Part shown: piece after piece, positions 1-8,604 of the stretch
Position numbering within the stretch: the stretch's first letter is position 1
Layout of the letters: each line of letters starts with the position of its first letter
Position numbers and translations under genes: made by a program
The notes under the pieces: model-generated
Database searches by the model: none
The model's input: the letters and a program-made list of their open reading frames with translations, nothing else
What the model was told of the DNA's origin: nothing
Assembly (NCBI RefSeq): GCF_039536325.1
Contig: NZ_BAAAYO010000002.1
Location: 1 to 64,000, forward strand
Direction of reading: 5' to 3'
Length of the DNA stretch: 64,000 bases
From: Paenibacillus_AB hodogayensis
Lineage (GTDB): Bacteria; Bacillota; Bacilli; Paenibacillales; NBRC-103111

Positions 1-15
1 CAAACGCCGCTCCAG

Positions 16-150
16 CTAAAGGTTCCTTAATTCACTGTCCACTTTCTTGACATAAGTCCATATTTCATATAAAACAGTCGTCATTGCCTGGGAAAGATCG
101 TTTCCTGTATGAAATATCGTACAAAGCGGCGGCCTTCCCTCCAACGACAT
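16..150 (-). CDS. small hypothetical protein (44 aa)
   Basis: A short ORF on the same strand as the recycling operon, about 95 bp beyond its last gene. The chosen ATG has a purine-rich AGGGAGAGA directly before it. The product has no signal peptide or membrane segment and mixes hydrophobic and charged residues; I do not recognise a family. It could be the last cistron of the operon or a chance ORF. Confidence 0.35.
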   Translation of the reverse strand: MSLEGRPPLCTIFHTGNDLSQAMTTVLYEIWTYVKKVDSELRNL

Positions 151-201
151 TCTCTCCCTGCGCGCTCCAGTCAACATCATCATGGGTCAAGCACTGATTG
201 A

Positions 202-224
202 GCCGTTATTTTAAAATAAACGGC
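202..224 (-). terminator. AT-rich hairpin after the recycling operon (weak terminator candidate)
   Basis: GCCGTTATTTT pairs with AAAATAAACGGC with one bulged base and almost no loop, 22 bp after the stop of the AmiE-like gene. No clear U-run follows on the minus strand, so termination is only a possibility. Confidence 0.25.
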
Positions 225-245
225 ATCCTTCCTCCGGCCTCTTCC

Positions 246-1376
246 TTATTCCGGCAGGCAAGCCGCCGCCACGACGTTGTGGAAGCAATTGCGCAGCCGC
301 ACGACCGACTTCTCCCGCCCGTAATGCACCCGGTTCGTAAGCAGCACCGCGAAGCAGTCTTTCGCCGGGTCCATCCAGATGCTCGTTCCGGTGAAACCGG
401 TATGGCCGAAGCAGCGCGGAGACAGGAGGTCGCCGGAGGCGTCCCAAGGGTCGCCTTGAAGCACCCAGCCCAAGCCGCGGTTGGCCGGCAGTCCGTCCGT
501 ATGGCTGCGAATAGCTGTCGCTACGGCCGCTTCGCTGAGCAGACGCCCCTGCCCGCCCTTGCCGCCGGCCAGCCACATGGCGGCATACTTCGCCAGATCG
601 CCAGCCGTCGAGAACAGACCGGCATGGCCGCTCGCTCCACCCAACGCTCCGCAGTTCTCGTCATGCACCTCTCCCCATTTGTGCCGATCGAGAGCATCGT
701 CGTATTCGGTCGCGGCGATGCGCGGAAGCAGCTCTTCCGAGGGCAAATAGCGCGTATCCGTCATGCCGAGCGGCTCGAACACATGCTTGGTCGCAGCAGC
801 CGCAAGCGGCTCGCCGAACAAAACCGAAGCGATCTCCCCCAGCGTAATGAAACCGAGGTCGCTGTACACCATCTTCGTTCCGGGCTCGTATTCGAGCGGC
901 TGAGCGTAAATATGCGCCTTCACCTCGTCCGGGGACCAGCCGTGCGAGTACAAGTCCTTGTGGGACAGCAGGCCGGACGTGTGCGACAGCAGCTGCTTGA
1001 CCGTTACGGCCGATTTTCCCGCCGCCGCGAAGGCGGGGATATACTCGGCAACCGGGTCCCCGAGCCTCAACCGTCCCCGGTCCGTAAGCAGCAAAATAAG
1101 CGGCAGCGTCGCCACCACCTTGGTCAAGGAGGCGCAGTCGTAGATCGTATCCGTCTTAACGGCAATGGAGCCGTCTCCGTCCGATCCGGACGTTGCGGAC
1201 GTATGCGCCTGCCCGGCAGTATGTACGCCGGCTATCCGGCCATGGCGGCCGATCAGCGCCGCGCCGCCCGGCGTATCGCCACGCGCGACCGCCTCGTCCA
1301 GCAGCCGGAACGCATCCCCGATCCGCTCCGGGTCCATATTCGCTTGCACAGCCGTACTTGTATGAAGCTCGCTCAT
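246..1376 (-). CDS. amiE: AmiE-like serine hydrolase, beta-lactamase/DD-peptidase fold
   Basis: 376-aa serine hydrolase of the beta-lactamase class C family. The SxxK nucleophile motif is S83-L-T-K86, followed by a YSD second motif and an HTGFTG sequence in place of KTG near the C-terminus. In B. subtilis the homologue beside NamZ and NagZ (AmiE/YbbE) is an N-acetylmuramyl-L-alanine amidase that strips the stem peptide from MurNAc, and the same neighbours here support that role. No signal peptide is visible, so a cytoplasmic site is inferred. The start was set at the ATG about 9 nt after AGAGAGG; the upstream in-frame ATG gives an atypical Arg-rich extension. A generic esterase remains possible. 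Confidence 0.75.
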   Translation of the reverse strand: MSELHTSTAVQANMDPERIGDAFRLLDEAVARGDTPGGAALIGRHGRIAGVHTAGQAHTSATSGSDGDGSIAVKTDTIYDCASLTKVVATLPLILLLTDRGRLRLGDPVAEYIPAFAAAGKSAVTVKQLLSHTSGLLSHKDLYSHGWSPDEVKAHIYAQPLEYEPGTKMVYSDLGFITLGEIASVLFGEPLAAAATKHVFEPLGMTDTRYLPSEELLPRIAATEYDDALDRHKWGEVHDENCGALGGASGHAGLFSTAGDLAKYAAMWLAGGKGGQGRLLSEAAVATAIRSHTDGLPANRGLGWVLQGDPWDASGDLLSPRCFGHTGFTGTSIWMDPAKDCFAVLLTNRVHYGREKSVVRLRNCFHNVVAAACLPE

Positions 1377-1558
1377 TCCGTTACGCCTCTCTCCCTGAAA
1401 ACGTCCGCATCGCACGGCCGTTCCGTTATTTGGTTGACCTGATCTAGTATAAGCGCTTCCACAAAAGAAGAAGCGGCAGGGCTGCCCGCGCCTTGCGCGC
1501 GACAGCCCGCAGCCGACAGCACCCGCCGAATCGGCGATTCTGCTCCGGTCGCCACTCC

Positions 1559-2749
1559 TTACCCCGGCAAAGCCAGCTTGCCCATAATCGTCGCCACAGG
1601 CGCGCCCGTAGCCGAAGGCAGCGTGTTCGGCACGCCGAACAAAAAGTTGTTCCCGAACAACGCGAACGCCACTGCTTCCTTGGCGTCGCTCGACATGCCG
1701 AGTGCATCGGTGGAAGTAACCGTCTGCTCCGGCAGCAGACCGGCGATCATCGCCAGCAGCGTCCGATTGTGAGCGCCTCCTCCCGACACGACGATCTCAT
1801 GCACGGTCATGACCGGCAGCACGTAATCACGGTAGCTCCGGGCGATCGAATGCGCCGTGAACGCCGTGAACGTCCCTACGATGTCGGCGTCGGACAGACC
1901 TTTCTCCCGCATCCGCCCGATCCATTGCTGCGCATAAGCTTTGCCGAACAGCTCCCGTCCAGTCGTCTTGGGCAGCGGCATGGAGAAATACGGATGGCTC
2001 ATCATCTCCGCCACGATCGTCTCGTCCGCCGCCCCCTGCGCTGCCCATTGCCCTCCGTCGTCATAGCTTTTGGCGCCGCCGGACAGTGTATGGACCGCCT
2101 GATCGATCAGCATATTTCCCGGCCCCGTATCGAAGGCGACGACCTGCTCCGGCAAACCGCCGGCCGGAATCGCCGCGCAGTTGCCGATGCCGCCGATATT
2201 TTGCAGAATCCGTCCCTTCGCTTCATGACGAAACAGAATAAAATCGGCGTAAGGCACAAGCGGCGCCCCTTGCCCGCCTACGGCCATATCGGCGGTCCGG
2301 TAGTCGCCGACGACCGGCTTGCCGGTACGCTTGGCGATCACGGAAAGGTCGCCGATCTGCAGCGTCGAGCGCACGAGCGACCAGTCGGCGGGGTCGGCGG
2401 CCGGAATATGCCAGATCGTCTGGCCGTGCGAGCTGATGAGGTCGATGTCGTTCATGGTCAGCCCGGCTTCCCGGACGGCCCGTTCGGCTGCGTCCGCCAA
2501 TACGTCGGCGATATAAAAGTTCATCCCGCATACTTTCGCCACATCGGAATGCTCTAGGCTGCACAGCTCCTTCAGCTTCTCGCGCAGCGTGTCGTCGTAC
2601 GCGACCGTCGTGAACGAGAGCAGCTCCGTCTTCGTATCCAGCCCGCTGCCCTCCACCTTCACGATGGCGGCATCTACGCCGTCCAGCGACGTGCCGGACA
2701 TCAGACCGATAATCAGCCGGGACGGCTTGGCAATCAAATTGGCGATCAT
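1559..2749 (-). CDS. anmK: anhydro-N-acetylmuramic acid kinase
   Basis: 396-aa AnmK-family kinase, full length. The N-terminal GLMSGTSLDGVDAA motif and the later DTGPGNMLID and SGGGAHN motifs are diagnostic. The enzyme hydrates and phosphorylates 1,6-anhydroMurNAc to MurNAc-6-phosphate, the substrate of MurQ (encoded at 12.5 kb). Its start overlaps the stop of nagZ by ATGA, indicating translational coupling. AnmK implies supply of anhydro-muropeptides, which are products of lytic transglycosylases; B. subtilis has NamZ, NagZ and AmiE but, to my knowledge, no AnmK. Confidence 0.93.
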   Translation of the reverse strand: MIANLIAKPSRLIIGLMSGTSLDGVDAAIVKVEGSGLDTKTELLSFTTVAYDDTLREKLKELCSLEHSDVAKVCGMNFYIADVLADAAERAVREAGLTMNDIDLISSHGQTIWHIPAADPADWSLVRSTLQIGDLSVIAKRTGKPVVGDYRTADMAVGGQGAPLVPYADFILFRHEAKGRILQNIGGIGNCAAIPAGGLPEQVVAFDTGPGNMLIDQAVHTLSGGAKSYDDGGQWAAQGAADETIVAEMMSHPYFSMPLPKTTGRELFGKAYAQQWIGRMREKGLSDADIVGTFTAFTAHSIARSYRDYVLPVMTVHEIVVSGGGAHNRTLLAMIAGLLPEQTVTSTDALGMSSDAKEAVAFALFGNNFLFGVPNTLPSATGAPVATIMGKLALPG

Positions 2750-4434
2750 GAAGGTTGACCTCCCGTGTAAGCCGGATATTCCGGCGAGATGGATACGGGC
2801 AGCCGCCCGTGCGGGCGAATCGATCCGGCGAGCGCCTTCGCTGCAGACTGCAAAGCGAGCGGCCGCGATTCGTAGACGGCGATATACGCCGGAACGTCCG
2901 GGAAAGCCGCGATATCGTAAGGATTGCGCAGCGCCACGACGACCGGCCGTGCTCCTGTATCCAGTATAGCACGGACGAACGCCGCCTGTTCGGGCCGGAG
3001 GGAGGCGTTGTACGTGCCGATGACGATTTGCTTGAAGCCCGAGGCCAGCCGGACCAGTTCATCGGTATGCTCGGCAACGCGGTCAAGCGGGATCGAGCGT
3101 TCCTCCGTATCCACGCCTTGGGCGGCCAGCGCCTGACCGAGCGTCAGCGGCAGGTCGAGCGATTCGTCAACCTCGGACACGGCTGTCGCCTGTACGCCGA
3201 TCACGAGCGTCCGTTCCCGCCCGAGCGGAAGCATCCCGTCCTCCGCCTTGACGATCGTCACGCTCGCTTCGCTGATACGCCGCGCCGTCTCGCGGTGCTC
3301 GGGGCTGCCGACCTTGCGAAACGCCTCGCCGGCGAAATAAGCTTCGTCCGCAGCCGTCGCTACGGTTTCCGCCGTTACTCCGCGCTTATGCTTCATCGCA
3401 AGCAGCCGCTCAACGGAAGCGTCGATACGCGCCTCGCTAATACGCCCGCTCTCCACAGCCGCGACCAACGCTTCGATCGCCTCTTCCTGCAAATCGTGAC
3501 GGTGGCTGATCAGCACGCAGTCGGCTCCCGCTTCAACGGCCATGACCGCGGCGGCGACCGTGCCGTAATGATCGAAGATCGCCTTCATTTCCATGCAATC
3601 GGTCATGATAACGCCCTGGAAGCCCAATTCCTCGCGCAGCAGCCCGGTCAGCACGTTGCGGGACAGCGTAACCGGCAGCTTTTCCGTTTCGAACGAAGGG
3701 AAATAAATATGAGAGGACATGATCGCATCGATACCTGCCTCGATGGCCCGCCGGAACGGCGCCAGCTCGACCTCGTAAATCCGTTCCCGCGCGTGCCCGA
3801 TCGTTGGCAAATCCAGATGGGAGTCCGTATCGGTATCCCCGTGTCCCGGAAAATGCTTGGCCGTGGCGGTCACGCCTGCTTCCTGCAAGCCTGCGATCGC
3901 TTGCACGCCGTAATCGCCTACCAGCTGCGAGGACTCGCCATAAGAACGCACTCCGATAACCGGATTCGCCGGGTTCACATTCACGTCCAGCACCGGCGCG
4001 TAATTCAGATTGACGCCCAGCGCGCGCAGCTCCTCCCCTGTAATCCGGGCGGCCTCGTAGGCCGCTTCGGGCTCTCCGCCGGCCGCTATGGCCATATTAC
4101 CCGGCATCAGGGCTACGCCCTCGGTCAAACGGGCAACCATGCCGCCTTCCTGATCGATCGCGATCGTCAGCGGCGGGACGCCCGCCTCCTCGGCGATCCG
4201 CTGCAAGCCGGCATTCATCGCCGCCACCTGACGAACGTCGCGCACATTGCGGGCAAACAAAATAACCCCGCCGATATGCCGCTCGCGGATCAACCGGGAA
4301 ATGTCCTCGCCCGGCTCGAAGCCGTGAAAGCCGCAATGAAGCAATTGCCCGATTTTTTGACGCAGCGTCATCGCGGATAGCTGCTCCGCGACAGCGCCCG
4401 GCGCCGCCCTATTTCCTCTGCTCGTGTCGCTCAA
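2746..4434 (-). CDS. nagZ: beta-N-acetylhexosaminidase, GH3 family (NagZ)
   Basis: Family-3 glycoside hydrolase of 562 aa with a NagZ catalytic domain (about 20-340) and a C-terminal alpha/beta domain as in the B. subtilis two-domain enzyme. The His/Asp dyad loop KHFPGHGDTDTDSH lies at about 193-206 and the nucleophile Asp at about 279 in the MTDCMEMK motif. It removes non-reducing GlcNAc from muropeptides. I chose the TTG start because GAGGAGGAG sits about 8 nt before it; an ATG 30 nt upstream has only a weak ribosome site. No signal peptide or lipobox is seen, unlike the secreted Bacillus enzyme. Its 3' end overlaps anmK. Confidence 0.9.
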   Translation of the reverse strand: MSDTSRGNRAAPGAVAEQLSAMTLRQKIGQLLHCGFHGFEPGEDISRLIRERHIGGVILFARNVRDVRQVAAMNAGLQRIAEEAGVPPLTIAIDQEGGMVARLTEGVALMPGNMAIAAGGEPEAAYEAARITGEELRALGVNLNYAPVLDVNVNPANPVIGVRSYGESSQLVGDYGVQAIAGLQEAGVTATAKHFPGHGDTDTDSHLDLPTIGHARERIYEVELAPFRRAIEAGIDAIMSSHIYFPSFETEKLPVTLSRNVLTGLLREELGFQGVIMTDCMEMKAIFDHYGTVAAAVMAVEAGADCVLISHRHDLQEEAIEALVAAVESGRISEARIDASVERLLAMKHKRGVTAETVATAADEAYFAGEAFRKVGSPEHRETARRISEASVTIVKAEDGMLPLGRERTLVIGVQATAVSEVDESLDLPLTLGQALAAQGVDTEERSIPLDRVAEHTDELVRLASGFKQIVIGTYNASLRPEQAAFVRAILDTGARPVVVALRNPYDIAAFPDVPAYIAVYESRPLALQSAAKALAGSIRPHGRLPVSISPEYPAYTGGQPS

Positions 4435-4476
4435 CGTCTTCTCCTCCTCAGTACCCCAAATCATAGCTATTCCATC

Positions 4477-4499
4477 TGTAATCGTTCAAAACGTTTCCG
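4477..4499. promoter_or_regulatory. two overlapping cre-like sites upstream of nagZ
   Basis: TGTAATCGTTCAAA (4477-4490) matches the CcpA consensus TGWAANCGNTNWCA at 13 of 14 positions. An overlapping TCAAAACGTTTCCG (4486-4499) matches 11. They lie in the 84-bp namZ-nagZ gap, just upstream of nagZ. Catabolite control is an inference from the motif. Confidence 0.4.
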
Positions 4500-4518
4500 C
4501 TTCGCCCCCGTGCTATCG

Positions 4519-5706
4519 TTACTCATAAAGAAGATAAGGCTCGCGCTCGCGTTTCCATTCGTCGGCCTCAAGGTTCCACCGCTCCACGATCCGCTCGACT
4601 TCCTGCGCATCGTGTGCTTGGGTGCGCACCAGCTCGCTGCCGCTCAAATAGTCGATGAACGGCTTGCGCCCTTCCTTAAACGGCGGAATCCAATCGAAAC
4701 GGTCCGGCGCCAGCCTGGATGCCTGATGGACAAGCCGCAGCCCCGTCTCCACCGCGCGGAACGACGCCGGATCGGTCACATAGAGCTGAACCCCGGAGCA
4801 TAACTCGCCCTGATGCTTGGAAAACGTCGGCGTAAAATAGACCGGCTGGAAATGCACGCCCGGCAAGCTTTGCCGGTTCATCTCCGCCGCCAGCCGACTG
4901 CCGTCCAGCCAAGGGGCCCCGACCAATTCGAACGGTCTCGTCGTCCCCCGGCCCTCCGAAACATTCGTACCTTCGAACAAACATGTGCCGGGATAGACGC
5001 GGCAAGAATCGAGCGTCGGCGTATTGGGAGACGTCATGATCCAAGGCAGGCCGGTCTCGGCAAACCCCATCGTCCGCCGCCATCCTTCCAGACGCACCAC
5101 CTTCAATTCGCACGGCTTCTCCAAACGACTGTTCATGTACATGGCAAATTCGCCGAGCGTCATCCCGGTCAGAAACGGAACCGGAGCGATGCCGACGAAC
5201 GATTCGAAGCCGGGAACCAGCTTGCCGCCCTCGCAGCCGTTGCCCCCGAACGGATTCGGACGGTCGAGGACAATCAAAGCTTTGCCGACTTGCGCGCATG
5301 CTTCCATCACATAAGAAAGCGTAGCCAAATAAGTAAAAAAACGGACGCCGATATCTTGAATATCGAACAGCACGACGTCCACATGCGACAGCATCGCCTC
5401 GGTCGGCTTCTTCGTGTCTCCGTACAGGCTGAATACCGGAACGCCGAAGCGGGGGTCTGTTTCGTCGCCGAATAAGACTCCCGCTTGCCGTTCGCCGCGA
5501 ATGCCGTGCTCGCAGGCGAACAGCGCCGTCAGCTTGGCGTCGGTCAACGCCCCGCAGCGGTCCACCGTCGGCACGAACTTACTGTCGAGCGCAGCGGCGC
5601 AAGTCACCAAGCCGACGCGGGCGCCGGCAAACACCGTAGCCGACGCTTCCTCGAGCTGATCCGCCCCTGTCCGCACCTGCGGAATGGTTCTCGAAACGTA
5701 TGTCAT
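4519..5706 (-). CDS. namZ: exo-beta-N-acetylmuramidase NamZ (DUF1343)
   Basis: 395-aa DUF1343 protein. Family hallmarks are seen: ACEHGIRGE, DIQDIGVRFFTY, LDRPNP and GTNVSEGRGTTRPFE. In B. subtilis NamZ (YbbC) cleaves MurNAc from the non-reducing end of peptidoglycan fragments in concert with NagZ and AmiE. The B. subtilis protein is exported; here the N-terminus is hydrophilic with no signal peptide, so a cytoplasmic enzyme is inferred. The start is the ATG after AGGGAAGG; a GTG four codons earlier sits too close to that site. It lies between the membrane protein at 5.7 kb and nagZ in the same transcription unit. Confidence 0.9.
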   Translation of the reverse strand: MTYVSRTIPQVRTGADQLEEASATVFAGARVGLVTCAAALDSKFVPTVDRCGALTDAKLTALFACEHGIRGERQAGVLFGDETDPRFGVPVFSLYGDTKKPTEAMLSHVDVVLFDIQDIGVRFFTYLATLSYVMEACAQVGKALIVLDRPNPFGGNGCEGGKLVPGFESFVGIAPVPFLTGMTLGEFAMYMNSRLEKPCELKVVRLEGWRRTMGFAETGLPWIMTSPNTPTLDSCRVYPGTCLFEGTNVSEGRGTTRPFELVGAPWLDGSRLAAEMNRQSLPGVHFQPVYFTPTFSKHQGELCSGVQLYVTDPASFRAVETGLRLVHQASRLAPDRFDWIPPFKEGRKPFIDYLSGSELVRTQAHDAQEVERIVERWNLEADEWKREREPYLLYE

Positions 5707-5746
5707 CGTTTTCCCCACCTTCCCTCTCCCTACGCCTGCATCCGGC

Positions 5747-6478
5747 TTATCTCCCTATAGCCGACGCGGCGTCAAACCGTTCTCCCGGCAAAGGCTGAAG
5801 CGTCTCTTCTTTGGAGGAGCCGTTCTCGCCGTCCTCTTTCTCGAACCGGCCCAACACGTTGGCGGTCACGAGATTCGCATAGATGCCGTACATGCCAAGG
5901 AACAAGCAGCCGAAACCGACGATCGTAATCCCGAGCAGCACGGTTAGGCACAGCAATTGGATAAACGCTCCGATCGTATAGCCCGGATGGCGCAAAAACA
6001 GCTTCACGCTGCGTCCCATAGCGGCAAAAACGCCCATGCGCTCCTGCACGATCAGCGGGAGAGCATACACTTGCGAGACGAGCACCATCGCCACGAAATA
6101 GGTCTGGAATACGGCAAGCGCCAGGGACAATGTGCCGGACCGGCCCCCGTAATACCACCAGGTCGATACGATGATCAAGGAGAACAGCGAATACACGACG
6201 GCAAGCGCAAAAGAAGGCAGCAAAAACGTCCAAGCTCCGGCAAACATCGTCCGCACCTTCAGCTTCGCGCCTTTCATCATCCGGTGACTGGCATGGAGCG
6301 CCCCTGCGCAAAGCGGTACGAACAGGAAAGGCAGCACCAGCAGCGATAGGCCGACCGGCAGCAAAAAAACGAACGGTACAAGCAGCAATGCCCCGACGAT
6401 GCTGAGCAGCGCGACGGGGACAATGTCTTGATACACCCTTTTTGCCGATTGAATGACAATGTTGCTAAGTTTACGCAT
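5747..6478 (-). CDS. multi-pass membrane protein, DUF624/YesL-like
   Basis: 243-aa protein with about five or six hydrophobic segments spread over residues 18-215 and a charged Glu/Lys-rich tail. Size and topology resemble DUF624 (YesL) proteins, which often sit in Bacillota sugar ABC operons, but I see no decisive motif. The start follows AAGGAGA at 9 nt. It lies between the ATPase and namZ genes on the same strand, so a role tied to the transporter or to envelope recycling is likely but unproven. Confidence 0.6.
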   Translation of the reverse strand: MRKLSNIVIQSAKRVYQDIVPVALLSIVGALLLVPFVFLLPVGLSLLVLPFLFVPLCAGALHASHRMMKGAKLKVRTMFAGAWTFLLPSFALAVVYSLFSLIIVSTWWYYGGRSGTLSLALAVFQTYFVAMVLVSQVYALPLIVQERMGVFAAMGRSVKLFLRHPGYTIGAFIQLLCLTVLLGITIVGFGCLFLGMYGIYANLVTANVLGRFEKEDGENGSSKEETLQPLPGERFDAASAIGR

Positions 6479-6591
6479 TCCCTTGCATCTCCTTTCATAC
6501 AAAACGACGCCGGACCTTAACCGGCCGGGACGCCCCTGCCTCCGGCAGACGAATAGTCCGCCGGGCAGAGCCGCCCGCCCAAAGGGTCTTC

Positions 6592-7707
6592 TTATTGGAC
6601 CGCGATACGTTCTTCCGTCTTCGGATCGAAGAAGTGCATTTTGTTCGGGTCGAATATAAAGGTGATCGTCTGACCGAGCCGAATATCCGTCTCCGGATTG
6701 ACCCGTGCCGTCACCATCCGCTCGCCGACGCGGAAGTAGACCAGCGTCTCCGCTCCCAAATGCTCGATCACCTGAACGGTCGCGTTCATCGAGTTAACGT
6801 CCGAAATGTCCATCTTTTGCGCGAACAGCGGGTCGTAAATATGCTCCGGTCTGACGCCCATTGTAACCGGCTGTCCTTCGTAAGCTTTCAACGCCCGGAT
6901 CTGCGCTTCGCTCAAAGTGAAGGTCGCGCCTTCCAGATGAGCTTTGCCGTTCTCGAAGCGGGCATCCATGAAATTCATCGCCGGGGAGCCGATAAATCCG
7001 GCCACGAACATATTTTGGGGCTGGTTGTACAGCACCGACGGGGAAGCGATCTGCTGCACGCGCCCCTTGTTCATGACGACGATCCGCTCGCCGAGCGTCA
7101 TCGCTTCCACCTGGTCGTGGGTGACGTACACGATCGTCGCGCCGAGACGCTTGTGCAGTTCGGCCAGTTCGACGCGCATCTGGATGCGCAGCTTGGCGTC
7201 CAGGTTGGACAGCGGCTCGTCAAACAGGAACACCTGCGGATCGCGGACGATCGCGCGGCCTACGGCAACCCGCTGACGCTGCCCGCCGCTAAGCTCCTTC
7301 GGCTTGCGGTCGAGCATTTCGGTCAAGCCGAGAATGTTCGAGGCGTCCATTACCTTTTGCTCGATCTCCGCTTTCGGGCGCTTCAGGTTTTTCAGCCCGA
7401 ACGACAAGTTTTCCTTGATCGTCATATGCGGATACAGCGCATAGTCCTGGAACACCATGGCGATATCGCGGTCTTTCGGGTGCAGATTGTTGACGATCCG
7501 GTCGCCGATAATGATATCTCCGCTCGACTGCGTCTCCAGACCGGCGATCATGCGCAGCGACGTCGTTTTGCCGCAGCCCGAAGGGCCGACGAACACGACG
7601 AACTCTTTATCCTGAATGACGAAATTCGAATCCGATACGGCGGTGAACGTTCCGCGCTTTTCGTCGTGGTATTCCTTGATTACATGCTTAAATTCAACTT
7701 GAGCCAT
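6592..7707 (-). CDS. sugar ABC transporter ATPase, UgpC/MsmX family
   Basis: 371-aa ATPase: Walker A GPSGCGKTT at 41-49, signature LSGGQRQR, Walker B VFLFDEPLSNLDAKL, H-loop THDQVEAMT and a C-terminal TOBE/MalK regulatory region. AGGAGGGAA lies 5 nt before the chosen ATG; an upstream in-frame ATG is rejected because the ribosome site would fall inside the gene. MsmX-type ATPases commonly energise several carbohydrate importers. It is adjacent to the permeases of this operon and is the only such ATPase in the window, so it may also serve the importer at 33-36 kb. Confidence 0.92.
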   Translation of the reverse strand: MAQVEFKHVIKEYHDEKRGTFTAVSDSNFVIQDKEFVVFVGPSGCGKTTSLRMIAGLETQSSGDIIIGDRIVNNLHPKDRDIAMVFQDYALYPHMTIKENLSFGLKNLKRPKAEIEQKVMDASNILGLTEMLDRKPKELSGGQRQRVAVGRAIVRDPQVFLFDEPLSNLDAKLRIQMRVELAELHKRLGATIVYVTHDQVEAMTLGERIVVMNKGRVQQIASPSVLYNQPQNMFVAGFIGSPAMNFMDARFENGKAHLEGATFTLSEAQIRALKAYEGQPVTMGVRPEHIYDPLFAQKMDISDVNSMNATVQVIEHLGAETLVYFRVGERMVTARVNPETDIRLGQTITFIFDPNKMHFFDPKTEERIAVQ

Positions 7708-7756
7708 GCGGTTCCCTCCTAAATGACATCGTGAGCGGTCCTGTTGCGACAAGCCC

Positions 7757-8590
7757 TTATCCTTTTACCGCTCCGATCGTAATGCCCTGCAGGAAATATC
7801 GTTGCAGCGCGAAGAACAGCACCATCATCGGCAGCGCGCCGATCGTCGCACCGGCCATAATCGCCCCGAAGTCGGTCGCTTCGGCGAATCGGAAGCTGGC
7901 CAGGCCGACCTGAATCGTGCGCATTTGATCGGTTTGCGTGACAAGCAGCGGCCAGAAGAAGTCGTTCCAGCTCGCGACGAAGGTGAAGATCGCCAATACG
8001 GCCAAGCCCGGCTTCGCCATCGGCAATATAATTTTGCGGAAAATACCGAACTCGCTGCAAGCGTCGATCCGCGCCGCATGAATAAGCGAGGTGGGCAAGG
8101 TGGACATGTACTGCTTCATCAGGAATATGTTGCCTACCGTAACGATGGACGGCAATATGATCGCAGTATACGAATCGGCCAGGTTGAACACGTTGATGAC
8201 CAATACGTACAGCGGAATGAGCGTAACTTGAGCCGGGATCATCATCGTGCTGAGCAGCACCCAGAAGATCGAGTCGCGTCCGGGAAACTTCAGCTTGGCG
8301 AACGCGTAGCCGGACAGGGAAGCAAAGAACAGGTTGGTGACGGTAATGACCGCCGAGACGAACAACGAATTGAACAACCAGCGCAAAGCGTTCGTTTTCG
8401 TAAAAAACCGTTCATAAGGAGCGATGGACCATATGCTGGGCCACATTTGCGGCCGGAAAGAAGCCGACGATTGCGAATCCTGGAACGAGCCGATGACCAT
8501 CCAGTACAGCGGGATGATCGTAATGATGACCCAAAGCAGCAGAACGGCCGCCGCAATGCTGATGAATATCACTTTGGATTGCTTGGACAC
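7757..8590 (-). CDS. sugar ABC transporter permease (MalG/UgpE type)
   Basis: 277-aa inner permease with six predicted helices. The EAA loop that docks the ATPase is seen as HAARIDACSEFGIFRKIILPMAKPG. GTG start preceded by AAGGAGG. It is 14 bp downstream of the MalF-type gene and is followed by the ATPase gene. With the lipoprotein at 9.8-11.2 kb it forms a carbohydrate-uptake type-1 importer. The substrate is inferred to be a peptidoglycan sugar or muropeptide from the flanking NamZ, NagZ, AnmK and MurQ genes. Confidence 0.9.
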   Translation of the reverse strand: MSKQSKVIFISIAAAVLLLWVIITIIPLYWMVIGSFQDSQSSASFRPQMWPSIWSIAPYERFFTKTNALRWLFNSLFVSAVITVTNLFFASLSGYAFAKLKFPGRDSIFWVLLSTMMIPAQVTLIPLYVLVINVFNLADSYTAIILPSIVTVGNIFLMKQYMSTLPTSLIHAARIDACSEFGIFRKIILPMAKPGLAVLAIFTFVASWNDFFWPLLVTQTDQMRTIQVGLASFRFAEATDFGAIMAGATIGALPMMVLFFALQRYFLQGITIGAVKG

Positions 8591-8604
8591 TAGCGACCGC
8601 CTCC

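Noticed and set aside
198..1442. Long open frame on the plus strand opposite the AmiE-like gene
   Set aside because: It is Arg/Ala/Gly-rich with no family features and results from the high GC of the antisense gene. Similar antisense frames throughout (for example 2755-4380, 9799-11208, 33083-34402 and 53782-55041) were dropped for the same reason.
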